From: BRHc4a sp049325055
Lineage (GTDB): Bacteria > Bacillota > Desulfotomaculia > Desulfotomaculales > Desulfocucumaceae
Length of the DNA stretch: 64,000 nucleotides
Direction of reading: 5' to 3'
NCBI GenBank assembly: GCA_049325055.1
Contig: JBMOPB010000024.1
Span: 124,001 to 188,000, forward strand
Shown: piece after piece, positions 35,322 to 44,103 of the stretch
Layout of the letters: every line of letters begins with the position of its first letter
How positions within the stretch are numbered: the stretch's first letter is position 1
The notes under the pieces: model-generated
Databases searched by the model: none
The model's input: the letters and a program-made list of their open reading frames with translations, nothing else
What the model was told of the DNA's origin: nothing
Program-made: the position numbers and the translations under genes

Positions 35322-35831
35322 GTGATACTGACCGATCAGGAAAAAAGGGAAGCTGTGGAAAAAAGCCGTGAAATAGTGGCCGGGTTTGATACCGCCAGGG
35401 GTTCCCTGATACCGGTACTGCAAAGAATTCAGGACGAACTGGGGTATGTGCCTCCCCCGGCCATGGAGGAAGTGGCCCGCCATTTCGGCATACCGCCGGT
35501 GAATGTTTACAGTGTGGTGACCTTTTACAACCAGTTCCGCCTTACACCTCCCGGGAAACACCGGGTGAAAGTATGCATGGGCACGGCCTGCCACATGAAG
35601 GGCGGCCAGATTATACTGGACTCGTGGGAAAGAGTTCTTAGGATTAAGGTGGGCGAAACCACCGAGGACAGGGAATTCAGCCTGGAAAGGGTGGCCTGCG
35701 TAGGCTGCTGCACCATGGCCCCGGTGGCCCTGGTTGATGAAACCGTGCACGGAAAGATGACTCCCACCAGGGTGGACGGCCTGCTTTTTTCCCACCGGCT
35801 GGCCAATCAACAAAAGAAAGAAGGCAATTGA
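35322..35831 (+). CDS. NuoE-like [2Fe-2S] subunit
   Basis: 169 residues from the GTG at 35322 (GGGGAG six bases before). The thioredoxin-like [2Fe-2S] ligands are in VCMGTACHMKG and ACVGCCTMAP. It begins with the usual NuoE helix region (LIPVLQRIQDELGYVPPPA). In NADH-dependent complexes (NuoEFG, HydABC) this subunit passes electrons next to the flavin. First gene of a three-gene operon. Confidence 0.9.
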   Translation: MILTDQEKREAVEKSREIVAGFDTARGSLIPVLQRIQDELGYVPPPAMEEVARHFGIPPVNVYSVVTFYNQFRLTPPGKHRVKVCMGTACHMKGGQIILDSWERVLRIKVGETTEDREFSLERVACVGCCTMAPVALVDETVHGKMTPTRVDGLLFSHRLANQQKKEGN

Positions 35832-35834
35832 GCA

Positions 35835-37748
35835 GTGAACGGAAAAAATACCGCCGCTGAAATACTGGACAGAATAAGCGCCAAAGCCGTCAGCAACTGG
35901 AAGTCGCTGAGAGAGAAGCCTCTTGTCATGGTGGGATCCGCCACCTGCGGCCGGGCTGCCGGATCCGAAAAAGTGCTGAACGCGTTCATGGAAGAGATCA
36001 GCCGCCATCAGATCGATGCCAGGGTAATCGAGGTTGGCTGCATGGGGCACTGTTACGCCGAGCCCTTGGCCGTGATCTACAACCCCGGCTTCCCCGGAAT
36101 ATGCTACGGATACCTGGACGAAGGAGTGGCCGCCACCCTTGTCCGGGACTTCCTGGGCGGCGGGGACCCCTGTGTGGAGTTCGCCCTTGCTGCCATCGAG
36201 GTTAACGACTACATCCCCACCTTCCAGGATTTTCCCAGGGGGGTGGTTGAGCAGAAATCGGTTATGGAAAACTGCGGGTTCATAGACCCTGAAAATATTG
36301 AACATTACCTGGCCACGGGCGGGTACCGGGGGCTGGCCGCAGCCCTGGGGCTGGATCCCGGGCAGGTCGTCGGGGAAGTCATCTCCTCCGGCCTACGCGG
36401 CAGGGGGGGCGCAGGCTTCCCCACCGGAAAGAAGTGGGAGATCTGCGCAAACGGCTCAGAAAAAGTAAGGTATGTTATCTGCAACGCCGACGAGGGAGAC
36501 CCCGGCGCCTTCATGGACCGCACCATACTGGAGTCAAATCCCCATCTGGTGTTGGAGGGCCTCGCCATCGCGGCCTATGCCATCGGGGCCAATAAAGGGT
36601 ATTTTTACATCCGGGCGGAATACCCCCTGGCGGTGGAAAGAATCAAATATGCCCTGGATGAGGCCGTCATATACGGCATACTGGGCAAGTCGGTGCTGGG
36701 CACCGACTTCAGCCTGGAAATAGAAATATTCCAGGGGTCCGGGGCCTTCGTCTGCGGGGAGGAAACCGCTCTGATAGCTTCCATGGAGGGTGAGCCGGGA
36801 CTGCCGAGGCACCGTCCCCCCTTCCCCTCGGAGGCAGGACTGTACGGAAAACCAACCGTTATCAATAATGTAAAGACACTCTCATACGTTCCATTTATCA
36901 TAAAAAACGGGGCCCAGTGGTACAGGAGCCTTGGCACCCCCGAAAGCCCCGGGACGGCCATATTCGCACTGGCCGGAAAACTGGTCAATACCGGACTGGC
37001 CGAGGTGCCCATGGGCACCACTTTGAGCCAGGTTATATACGACGTGGGCAGCGGTGTGGCCGGAAACAACAAGTTCAAGGCGGTTCAGATAGGAGGCCCT
37101 TCAGGAGGATGCCTTCCCGGGGAGGTTCTGGATACCCCCATTGACTACCACACCCTCACCGGGGCAGGGGCAATGATGGGATCCGGAGGCATGGTGGTTC
37201 TGGACCAGAATGACTGCATGGTGGAAATTGCCCGGTTCTTCCTGGACTTCACCCAGAAGGAATCCTGCGGAAAGTGCACCTTCTGCAGGCTGGGCACCAA
37301 GCACATGCTTGGAATACTGGAGAGAATCACCAGGGGTGAAGGCAGGCCGGAAGACATAGACCTGCTGCTGGACCTGGCGGAGGACATTAAGGCCGGCTCC
37401 CTGTGCAGCCTGGGAAAAACCGCCCCCAACCCCGTACTGAGCACACTGAAGTATTTCAGGCATGAATACGAGGCCCACATAAACGAAAAAAGGTGTCCGT
37501 CCCTGATGTGCAAGGATCTCATCGCCTATTACATCCTGCCGCACAAGTGCGAGCGATCCTGCGACGCCTGCGTGGGAAGCTGCCCGGTTGAAGCCATATA
37601 CAGCAACGAAGACAGGATCAAGGTTATCAACCAGGAAAAATGTGTCAAGTGCGATAGCTGCATGGTAGCCTGCCCGCCCCAGTACAAGGCGGTCATCAAG
37701 GTATCGCCCCCGGATCTGGCGCTTGAGGAAGGGAAGGTGGACCAATGA
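35835..37748 (+). CDS. NuoF/HydB-like NADH-binding flavoprotein
   Basis: 637 residues, GTG start three bases after nuoE-like stop. Order of domains: N-terminal thioredoxin-like [2Fe-2S] domain (SATCGRAAG, VGCMGHCYAEPL); FMN/NADH core (GLRGRGGAGFPTGKKWE, NADEGDPGAFMDR); SLBB domain; [4Fe-4S] site SCGKCTFCRLGT; and a C-terminal two-cluster ferredoxin domain (SCDACVGSCPVEAI, CVKCDSCMVACP). This is the plan of HydB in bifurcating hydrogenases and related NADH complexes. It overlaps the next gene by four bases. Confidence 0.93.
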   Translation: MNGKNTAAEILDRISAKAVSNWKSLREKPLVMVGSATCGRAAGSEKVLNAFMEEISRHQIDARVIEVGCMGHCYAEPLAVIYNPGFPGICYGYLDEGVAATLVRDFLGGGDPCVEFALAAIEVNDYIPTFQDFPRGVVEQKSVMENCGFIDPENIEHYLATGGYRGLAAALGLDPGQVVGEVISSGLRGRGGAGFPTGKKWEICANGSEKVRYVICNADEGDPGAFMDRTILESNPHLVLEGLAIAAYAIGANKGYFYIRAEYPLAVERIKYALDEAVIYGILGKSVLGTDFSLEIEIFQGSGAFVCGEETALIASMEGEPGLPRHRPPFPSEAGLYGKPTVINNVKTLSYVPFIIKNGAQWYRSLGTPESPGTAIFALAGKLVNTGLAEVPMGTTLSQVIYDVGSGVAGNNKFKAVQIGGPSGGCLPGEVLDTPIDYHTLTGAGAMMGSGGMVVLDQNDCMVEIARFFLDFTQKESCGKCTFCRLGTKHMLGILERITRGEGRPEDIDLLLDLAEDIKAGSLCSLGKTAPNPVLSTLKYFRHEYEAHINEKRCPSLMCKDLIAYYILPHKCERSCDACVGSCPVEAIYSNEDRIKVINQEKCVKCDSCMVACPPQYKAVIKVSPPDLALEEGKVDQ

Positions 37749-38398
37749 GCGGCAAAGTGAAAATAACCATCGACGGGAAAACAATAGAAACTTCTGCCGG
37801 GCGGAAAATACTGTGGGCCGCCCTGGACAACGGAATCTACATCCCCCACCTGTGCGCCGGGCCCGAAGACCATGCCCCCTTTGCCTCATGCCGGCTGTGC
37901 TTTGTTGAGGTGGAGGGGTATCCCAGGCCTGTTACCGCCTGCACCGAGGGCGCTGTGGAAGGAATGATTGTTCACACCCGCAGCGAAAAGGTGGACCGAA
38001 TAGTGGCCACCGGTTTTGAAATGATAATGTCCAACCACCGGACCCAATGCAGGTCCTGCCCCCGCAACCGCAGCTGCGCCCTGCAGAGAATCGCCAGGGA
38101 AAGGGGCCTGAAACTGAAACCACCGCGGCTTGAAAAACTGGACAGAAACCTGCCGGTGGACGACAGCGCTGAAAAGATAACCCACGACCCCAACAAGTGC
38201 GTTCTGTGCGGCCGCTGTGTCCGCGCCTGCGAAAGGGAAGGAACCGGCATACTGGGTTTCTCCCACAGGGGATTCGACAGGGTAATCGCCACCTTCCTGG
38301 GCCTTCCCCTGGGAGAAAGCGGCTGCAGCGGCTGCGGGGCGTGCGCTTCCGCCTGCCCCGTGGGATCTATGACGGCAAAACCCCAAGACGGGCAGTAA
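37745..38398 (+). CDS. NuoG/HydA-N-like iron-sulfur subunit without H-cluster domain
   Basis: 217 residues. A plant-type [2Fe-2S] domain (HLCAGPEDH, SCRLCFVEVEG, TAC), the His-Cys3 site of NuoG (NHRTQCRSCPRNRSCAL), then two [4Fe-4S] motifs (CVLCGRCVRACEREG and CSGCGACASACPVGS). It stops where HydA would continue into the hydrogenase H-cluster domain. The trio is thus an NADH/ferredoxin electron-transfer module whose catalytic partner must be encoded elsewhere. Confidence 0.9.
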   Translation: MSGKVKITIDGKTIETSAGRKILWAALDNGIYIPHLCAGPEDHAPFASCRLCFVEVEGYPRPVTACTEGAVEGMIVHTRSEKVDRIVATGFEMIMSNHRTQCRSCPRNRSCALQRIARERGLKLKPPRLEKLDRNLPVDDSAEKITHDPNKCVLCGRCVRACEREGTGILGFSHRGFDRVIATFLGLPLGESGCSGCGACASACPVGSMTAKPQDGQ

Positions 38399-38446
38399 AA
38401 AAACCGCCGGCAAAGCTGTATTGAACAAGCGGCCGACCTCCAAATA

Positions 38447-38491
38447 TTAAACAGCCGTTTTTCCATACTTTATGGAAACGGCTGTTTAATT
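38447..38491. terminator. Large hairpin after the NuoG-like gene
   Basis: TTAAACAGCCGTTT pairs with AAACGGCTGTTTAA around an inner stem TTCCATA/TATGGAA. It can terminate both strands. A similar hairpin occurs at 48151-48198. Confidence 0.7.
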
Positions 38492-38558
38492 TCCACCCGC
38501 AGTAGACAGTTATTCATATATAGGTATTCGTCCTGCCGGTTTATAATTATCAGTCCGG

Positions 38559-40397
38559 TCAATTCTGGGGAAACCTCATCAAGTTCAGGAAACTGTTGCT
38601 GAACCGTGGCATGGCTGCCAGCTCAATGTATTTTATTTTCCTGGCAATTTCTTCGGCCCGCTTCCTTTCGGGCAATGACAGAAGAGCCATCCTGGCGCCA
38701 TCGCCCGCCGCATTTCCCACCTGTTGATAACGCTCAAGGGGCAAATCAGGCAGCATGCCGATTTTTATAGCGCTTTCCAGGTTAAGATGGGTTCCAAAGG
38801 CGCCTGCCACGATTATTCTATCTATATTCTCAGCCTCCAGCCCGGCCTCTTCAAGAAGAATTCTCATTCCGGCAGCAATGGCGGCCTTTGCCAGTTGTAT
38901 CTCGCTGACATCCTTCTGGGTGACCACTATATCTTCCGGAGACCCGCTTTCCTCCGACGAAACAAGAACAAATTCGGGAACCTTCCTTTCTCCTCCAAAC
39001 CTTACCCTGGGGTGGCTCCTGTCCAGTCTGCCGTTGTGGCTTACAACTCCTTCCCGGTACAGTCCCGCAACGGCGTCCAGCACTCCTGATCCGCAAATGC
39101 CGAGAGGCGGCTTGTCCCCTATGGTCTCATAAAAAACATCATTCCCTTTACCGGCAAAGGTTACTTTACTAACCGCACCGTCAATGGCCCTCATTCCCTG
39201 CTGAATGTGCGCCCCTTCAAAGGCGGGGCCCGATGCGCACGAGCATGATATCATTTCTCCGTTTCGGGCAAGCACTATTTCGGTGTTGGTCCCTATGTCA
39301 AGGCCCATTGTTACTCCACGGGCCTCATGTATACGGCTGCTTAAAATCATGGCCACGTGGTCGCCCCCAACAAAACCGGCAACAGCAGGCAAAAGGTACA
39401 CATATGCCCCCGCAGCCATTCCCAGCCCCAGGTCCCGCGAGTTAATCTCCAGGGGCAGAGTCGCCGCCGGGACATACGGTGAACGTCCCAGTTGGGCCAC
39501 CGGCAGTTTTAATAAAAGGTGATGCATTGCCGTATTGCCTGCTATCACCGCCTCTTCAACATAGCCGGGGGCCACGCCCGCCTTTTCACACAGTTTTTGC
39601 AAAAGCAGGTCCAGACCTTCCCTCAACACCTCCACAATACGGTTATACTGAGTTTGGCCTTCGAGGGCATAAGCAAGTCTGCTTATAACGTCCTCACCAT
39701 AGGCAATTTGAGGATTTAAAATACCTTCGGCGGCCTGAACAGCCCCGGTTTCAAGATCTACCAGATAACCGGCTATTTTTGTGGTGCCTAAATCCACGGC
39801 CAACCCCAGGGGTTTTGACGAATTTCCGGCCGGGAAGGCATTTATAATTTCCGTTCCGCGAACCGTGACCATTATCGGGTCATCGCCAGCCAGTGCCCCG
39901 ACCCGGTTTATAAGCCCTGCACTCAGTTTTAGGTCAGACAGTCCATGGATTTCGTATAGAAAATTTTCAGCCTGCTGCCAGACGGAATAAGGGTAATTTA
40001 GGGATGTGGCCTTGAGAGGAATGGCATACCTATTAACGGCAGGTTCCGGCACTATGGATAACCCTGTTCCTTCCAGCTGCAAACTTTGACGTCCTGCAAG
40101 AGTTTCCGGGGGGATCTCAAGCTTGGCGGGACCTGTTATCATTGCCTGGCAGGCAAGGCGATATCCCATATCCAAACCTTCTTTTCCCAGTAGTCTTTTT
40201 TCATTTTCATTGGGTGGCATCAGCTCCCCCTCTGCCAGCCGGACCTTGCAGCGCCCGCAAAGCCCCCTTCCGCCACATGGTGCGCTGACCCCGCCGGGCT
40301 CCTGGTGGAAAATCTCCCGTGCCACCTCCAGTACGGTCTGGCCGGCCTCTGCCTCCAAGCGGCGGCCAACTGGCTCAAACTCTATAACAATGCTCAA
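38559..40397 (-). CDS. RACo-type reductive activator of corrinoid proteins
   Basis: About 612 residues. The N-terminal plant-type [2Fe-2S] domain has APCGGRGLCGRCKVRL; a linker follows, then a DUF4445 ASKHA ATPase with LAVDLGTTKIAGYLVDL, VIAGNTAMHHLLL, GLDIGTNTEIVL and VAGAFGTHLN. RACo proteins use ATP to drive reduction of inactive Co(II) corrinoid back to Co(I). The TTG at 40397 is chosen since GGAGTG precedes it by seven bases; a TTG at 40412 is also in frame. It starts just past the end of the second corrinoid protein gene, suggesting coupling. Confidence 0.93.
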   Translation of the reverse strand: MSIVIEFEPVGRRLEAEAGQTVLEVAREIFHQEPGGVSAPCGGRGLCGRCKVRLAEGELMPPNENEKRLLGKEGLDMGYRLACQAMITGPAKLEIPPETLAGRQSLQLEGTGLSIVPEPAVNRYAIPLKATSLNYPYSVWQQAENFLYEIHGLSDLKLSAGLINRVGALAGDDPIMVTVRGTEIINAFPAGNSSKPLGLAVDLGTTKIAGYLVDLETGAVQAAEGILNPQIAYGEDVISRLAYALEGQTQYNRIVEVLREGLDLLLQKLCEKAGVAPGYVEEAVIAGNTAMHHLLLKLPVAQLGRSPYVPAATLPLEINSRDLGLGMAAGAYVYLLPAVAGFVGGDHVAMILSSRIHEARGVTMGLDIGTNTEIVLARNGEMISCSCASGPAFEGAHIQQGMRAIDGAVSKVTFAGKGNDVFYETIGDKPPLGICGSGVLDAVAGLYREGVVSHNGRLDRSHPRVRFGGERKVPEFVLVSSEESGSPEDIVVTQKDVSEIQLAKAAIAAGMRILLEEAGLEAENIDRIIVAGAFGTHLNLESAIKIGMLPDLPLERYQQVGNAAGDGARMALLSLPERKRAEEIARKIKYIELAAMPRFSNSFLNLMRFPQN

Positions 40398-40398
40398 C

Positions 40399-41034
40399 TT
40401 ATTGCACTCCAATCCATTTTTTGCATATGGTTATTCCTTTGCGGGCATCGGTCACCCAATCGTCTGCACCTGCATACTCAAACACCTTTTCATTTACCAA
40501 ACCGCCAATCAGCACTTTTATCTTTCTTTCGCTGTCAAACAGGCGAACCAGTCTCACTGTCCGCTGCATGGCTTCAAAACAGGAAGAGAGTAAAGTTGAC
40601 AGACACAATATGTCCGCATCGGTTTCTTTCAAAAAGTGAACGAATTTATCGGGCGGGACGTTCACACCCAGGTCATAGACCTCGAATCCATGGCAGCGTA
40701 ATAGCGATATGGTAATGTTCTTGCCTATGTCGTGAATATCGCCCTCAACCGTTCCGAAAACTATCTTACCTGCCGGCTTGCGTGTTTCTTTTAAATCAAG
40801 CATCGGTTTCAATAACTGCATGATTTCGTTGAATATCTCGGCAGACAAAACAAGGTCGCCGAGAAAGTATTCTCCCCTGGAATAACGGTCCCCGACAGCT
40901 ATCATTCCATTCCGGCACTCCTCCACAATATCAAGGGGCGCAGTCCCCATATCCAAACGGAGCTTTACCAGCTCCATGGCAAGGCCTTCATTTAGATCAC
41001 TGATTGCCTGGGTAAGATTAGGCAATTCACTCAA
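40399..41034 (-). CDS. Corrinoid (B12-binding) protein, copy 2
   Basis: 211 residues. A helical cap domain (LGDLVLSAEIFNEIMQLLKPML) and a Rossmann B12 domain with the Co-ligand His in VEGDIHDIGKNI, followed by CLSTLLSSCFEAMQ and LIGGLVNEKVFEY. It carries a methyl group on cobalamin between two methyltransferases. It differs clearly from copy 1 (43446). No methyltransferase gene touches it; its neighbours are gntR and the RACo gene. Confidence 0.93.
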   Translation of the reverse strand: MSELPNLTQAISDLNEGLAMELVKLRLDMGTAPLDIVEECRNGMIAVGDRYSRGEYFLGDLVLSAEIFNEIMQLLKPMLDLKETRKPAGKIVFGTVEGDIHDIGKNITISLLRCHGFEVYDLGVNVPPDKFVHFLKETDADILCLSTLLSSCFEAMQRTVRLVRLFDSERKIKVLIGGLVNEKVFEYAGADDWVTDARKGITICKKWIGVQ

Positions 41035-41779
41035 CTCCCTTCAGTGGGCTGACTTCTGAAACAAGGGTATAGCGATCGCCCCTGAAAATAAAAAGTCCCC
41101 AGCCCACAGCCGTTTCGTCATTGGCATACAAATGCTGTTCCAGGCATAAAACCGGCGAACCGGAAGGTACCTGGAGCATAGAGGCGTCTTCCGGCTGTGC
41201 CATCGACGCCCGCATCAGCATCCGGCTGCGCACGGGTAAGACTTCGTTGTGCAATGAAATAACCTCGGAAAAAGCTTTGTACTGAAGCTCGTTTTCAAGT
41301 ATCGGGCGTCCCTTGTTAAAGCGCATGTACTTGCGTTCCAAAGCCATAGGCATATTGTCCGCCAGCAGAAGCCGGCAGAAGTATAAAACCTTTTCGCTGT
41401 CCTTCAATTCCAGTTTTTCGGCGATTTCCCCCGAAGCTTTGAGTACATGAACTGCCATTAGCCTGGCTTCCGGCTTTAGGCCCCGGCGCAACATCTCTTT
41501 GCTGAAATCGTCAATTGTAAAAACTGCCCTGTCCAGGGTAGGCCTTGAAACAAATGTTCCCCTTCCCGGATGGGCAGACACAAGTCCTCTTTCAGCCAGT
41601 ATGTTCAGGCATTTTCGGACGGTCATCCGGCTCAAATTATACTCTTTACCCAGATCATTCTCCGAAGGAAGAGAATCGCCAGGCTTGAACTCTCCTGAAA
41701 GAATCTTCTGCTCTAAAATTTGGGCCAGTTGAAAATATGGTGGTATAAAAGAGTTCCTGTTAATCCTGTCACCGGCCAA
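41027..41779 (-). CDS. GntR/HutC-type regulator (UTRA domain)
   Basis: About 250 residues; TTG 41779 follows AAAGGTGG by ten bases, with TTG 41800 also in frame. The wHTH reads YFQLAQILEQKILSGEFKPGD, LGKEYNLSRMTVRKCLNIL and GRGTFVSRP; the UTRA effector domain covers the rest. Such repressors release DNA on binding a small metabolite. It overlaps the corrinoid gene downstream by eight bases. A HutC-type half-site pair GTATATAC stands at the head of the cluster (48070-48079). Confidence 0.9.
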   Translation of the reverse strand: MAGDRINRNSFIPPYFQLAQILEQKILSGEFKPGDSLPSENDLGKEYNLSRMTVRKCLNILAERGLVSAHPGRGTFVSRPTLDRAVFTIDDFSKEMLRRGLKPEARLMAVHVLKASGEIAEKLELKDSEKVLYFCRLLLADNMPMALERKYMRFNKGRPILENELQYKAFSEVISLHNEVLPVRSRMLMRASMAQPEDASMLQVPSGSPVLCLEQHLYANDETAVGWGLFIFRGDRYTLVSEVSPLKGVE

Positions 41780-41800
41780 AATATTACAGCCACCTTTCAA

Positions 41801-41822
41801 TAAGAATGAGTACCTATTCTTA
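41801..41822. promoter_or_regulatory. Inverted repeat at the gntR start
   Basis: TAAGAAT and ATTCTTA, 8 bases apart, just upstream of gntR and overlapping the stop of the gene before it. It could be an operator or a weak RNA hairpin. Confidence 0.35.
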
Positions 41823-42536
41823 CAAGGGGTTGACTGCCCGGCTTAAGGGGCACCTCTGCCCCATACTGCAGTAGTGACAATGATTTTCCGCGCTTGGGGG
41901 AAAATCATGCCCGATGCCGATAACCATGCTCATGGACTTTTTGGGCAGCATCATTCCGCTACTGAGCATACTGACCCCTATTTTTGAAGGGTTTGTCAAG
42001 TTGTATATTATAATCTGGTCCCTTAAATTTTCCCAGTATGAATGTCCTGGCCCAAGTGGTATAGTCGTCTTAAACCCATGAGTTTCCACTTGTTTTTTAA
42101 CCCTGGTAACCAGCTGGCGGCAGGCTGCTTCAATAATGCACGTGCCGGCCACATCCAAAAAGTACGAGTGTGCCGGCAACCCCATGCGGTTGTATTCCTC
42201 CACCCTGCGGTCAATTGCCTGTCCCAACGTACAGATGATGAGAGCCATGCTCCGGGCGGGACCGGCCAGACGGGCAAGCAAACTGCTTGTCAACGTCTGG
42301 CCGTCCGCCAAAACAATCTTTCTGTCTGTGGCCTTCAGCACCGGCAGCGTCTTGCAGACGGCCTCGGTCCGGGCCAACTGGTGAGCCTCGTTCAGTATTT
42401 CGGAAACCAGGACACGGGAAGCCGGATTGGTTGTCCTGGAAAGATTGTCCCACTCTGCGCAGGAAACATCCTCTTCAGTCAGCCTTACATCCAGCTTATA
42501 ATACTCCATTAAACCATACATTTCAATTATTCTCAA
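41820..42536 (-). CDS. MetH activation-domain-like protein
   Basis: 238 residues. It resembles the stand-alone vitamin B12-dependent methionine synthase activation domain: LLARLAGPARSMALIICTLG, SYFLDVAGTCIIEAACRQL, PLGPGHSYW and GVSMLSSGMMLPKKSMSMVIGIG. The Cys-rich end (CHYCSMGQRCPLS) might bind a metal. Such proteins often lie in corrinoid methyltransferase clusters and may help reactivate or assemble the corrinoid protein. The start (TTG 42536 or ATG 42521) is uncertain. Confidence 0.85.
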   Translation of the reverse strand: MRIIEMYGLMEYYKLDVRLTEEDVSCAEWDNLSRTTNPASRVLVSEILNEAHQLARTEAVCKTLPVLKATDRKIVLADGQTLTSSLLARLAGPARSMALIICTLGQAIDRRVEEYNRMGLPAHSYFLDVAGTCIIEAACRQLVTRVKKQVETHGFKTTIPLGPGHSYWENLRDQIIIYNLTNPSKIGVSMLSSGMMLPKKSMSMVIGIGHDFPPSAENHCHYCSMGQRCPLSRAVNPL

Positions 42537-42578
42537 CTTTCTCAGTCAATTAAGAGACACCAACGGTTTTCACTTAAA

Positions 42579-43379
42579 TTATACTTTTAATCTGCCCTGC
42601 TGATAGCACCGGATGTACTGCATGCAAAACCGGTCCTTGTTTAGAAGCGCTTCTGTGGCGTACACCAGGGCCATCAAGGTGCTGTCCATCGGGTCAACGA
42701 TAACGGCGTCAAGTCCGCTGGCCATGCTCATCACCACGTAGGCCCGGTTCAGGTGCCGTCGCTCGGGAAGGCCAAAGGAAACGTTGCTGAGACCGGAAAC
42801 GAAATGCAGTCCCGGATACCTGGCCGACATATCCTCCATCAGGCGCAGCGTGTCCACCACGGTGCTGGGACTGGTGGCCACCGATCGGACCAGGGGGTCG
42901 AAATAAATATCCCCCAGGGGAACGCCGGAGTCCACCAGCCTGCCCACCAGCTTTATGCCCACATCCAGGGCCTGGTCTTTATCGGCCGGTATTCCCCGGT
43001 CATCCATGCACAGAGCCACCACCGACGCCCCAGACTGCCGCACCAGGGGCAGCACTTTGCCGAACCTTTCGCTTTCCCCGCTGATGGAATTAATCATTGC
43101 CTTTCCCCGGTGCGCGGCAAGGCCGGCAGCCAGGGCCTCGGGGTTGGGGCTGTCGATGCACAGGGGCAGGTCTACCGCCTCCTGCACGGTTTTTACCAGC
43201 CAGTCCATGGCGGCAGGCTCATCGGCGGCGTCCACGGTGCCGCAGTTCACATCCAGCATGCCGGCCCCGGCCTGGGCCTGTTTCAGTGCTTCCTCCCGGA
43301 TCAGCCCGGCGGCTCTTTCCCGGACGGCCCTGTCAATGCTCTTTCTGGTTGAGTTTATTTTTTCGCCGATTACTAACAT
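42579..43379 (-). CDS. Methyl-corrinoid:tetrahydrofolate methyltransferase (pterin-binding, MeTr/MtvA-like)
   Basis: 266 residues from the ATG at 43379 with GGGAGG upstream. A DHPS/MeTr TIM barrel: MLVIGEKINSTRK, AGAGMLDVNCGTVDAADEP, LPLCIDSPNPEALAAGL, MINSISGESERF and HFVSGLSNVSFGLP. It moves the methyl group from a methylated corrinoid protein to tetrahydrofolate, linking the cluster to the Wood-Ljungdahl pathway. It lies between the corrinoid protein gene (copy 1) and the MetH-activation-like gene. Confidence 0.93.
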   Translation of the reverse strand: MLVIGEKINSTRKSIDRAVRERAAGLIREEALKQAQAGAGMLDVNCGTVDAADEPAAMDWLVKTVQEAVDLPLCIDSPNPEALAAGLAAHRGKAMINSISGESERFGKVLPLVRQSGASVVALCMDDRGIPADKDQALDVGIKLVGRLVDSGVPLGDIYFDPLVRSVATSPSTVVDTLRLMEDMSARYPGLHFVSGLSNVSFGLPERRHLNRAYVVMSMASGLDAVIVDPMDSTLMALVYATEALLNKDRFCMQYIRCYQQGRLKV

Positions 43380-43445
43380 AACATCCTCCCGCTTCAAGCT
43401 AAGACTTGCCGGCCGGAATTCATACCGGCCGGCAGGTTAATCAGT

Positions 43446-44069
43446 CTAGTAATATATTTCCTTGCAGATATTCACGCCCGTCACCGCATCCTCGGCGTAG
43501 TAGTCGGCCCCGGTGAACTGGCGTACCTGCTCGTTGCACGGGGCGCCCCCGATGATTATTTTCACATGGTCCCTTAGGCCAGCCTCGGTAATTGCATCAA
43601 CCACGTTTTTCATCTCGGGGTAGGTGAAATTCAGCAGGGCACTCAGGCCCAGCACCTTGGCCCCGGTTTCCTTGACCGCCTCAACAAATTTTTCCTTGGG
43701 CACGTCAACGCCCATGTCCAGGACTTCGAAGCCGGATCCCCGCAGAAGGTTGATCACGATGTTCTTGCCTATGTCGTGTATGTCGCCCTTGACTGTCCCT
43801 ATGATCACCTTGCCGGCCGACCCGCCTCCGGAGGCGCCCTCCAGCAAGGGCTCCAGGCGCTGCATTACCGTCTTGAATATCTCTGCGGAGAAAATAAGCT
43901 GGCTTAAGAAATACTGCCCGGAGGAAAACAGATTGCCTACTCCCACCATGCCTGTATTGCATTCACCGATAATATCTATGGGAGAAACACCGCTTTTTAT
44001 CATTTCGTCAACCAGCCCGTACACCTTTTGCTCGTCCAGATCCGTTAATGCCTGTGCAAGTTCTGACAT
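43446..44069 (-). CDS. Corrinoid (B12-binding) protein, copy 1
   Basis: 207 residues, with AAGGAGG before the ATG. A helical cap (YFLSQLIFSAEIFKTVMQRLEPLL) is followed by a B12-binding domain with KGDIHDIGKNI (cobalt-ligand His) and LGLSALLNFTYPEMKN, IIGGAPCNEQ. It is the probable carrier between the UroD-type methyltransferase upstream and the THF methyltransferase downstream. Confidence 0.95.
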   Translation of the reverse strand: MSELAQALTDLDEQKVYGLVDEMIKSGVSPIDIIGECNTGMVGVGNLFSSGQYFLSQLIFSAEIFKTVMQRLEPLLEGASGGGSAGKVIIGTVKGDIHDIGKNIVINLLRGSGFEVLDMGVDVPKEKFVEAVKETGAKVLGLSALLNFTYPEMKNVVDAITEAGLRDHVKIIIGGAPCNEQVRQFTGADYYAEDAVTGVNICKEIYY

Positions 44070-44103
44070 TTTTTATCCTCCTTGATATAATGTGTTAAGT
44101 TTT

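Noticed and set aside
38197..38424. 75-residue ORF overlapping the NuoG-like gene
   Set aside because: Shadow frame of the iron-sulfur subunit.
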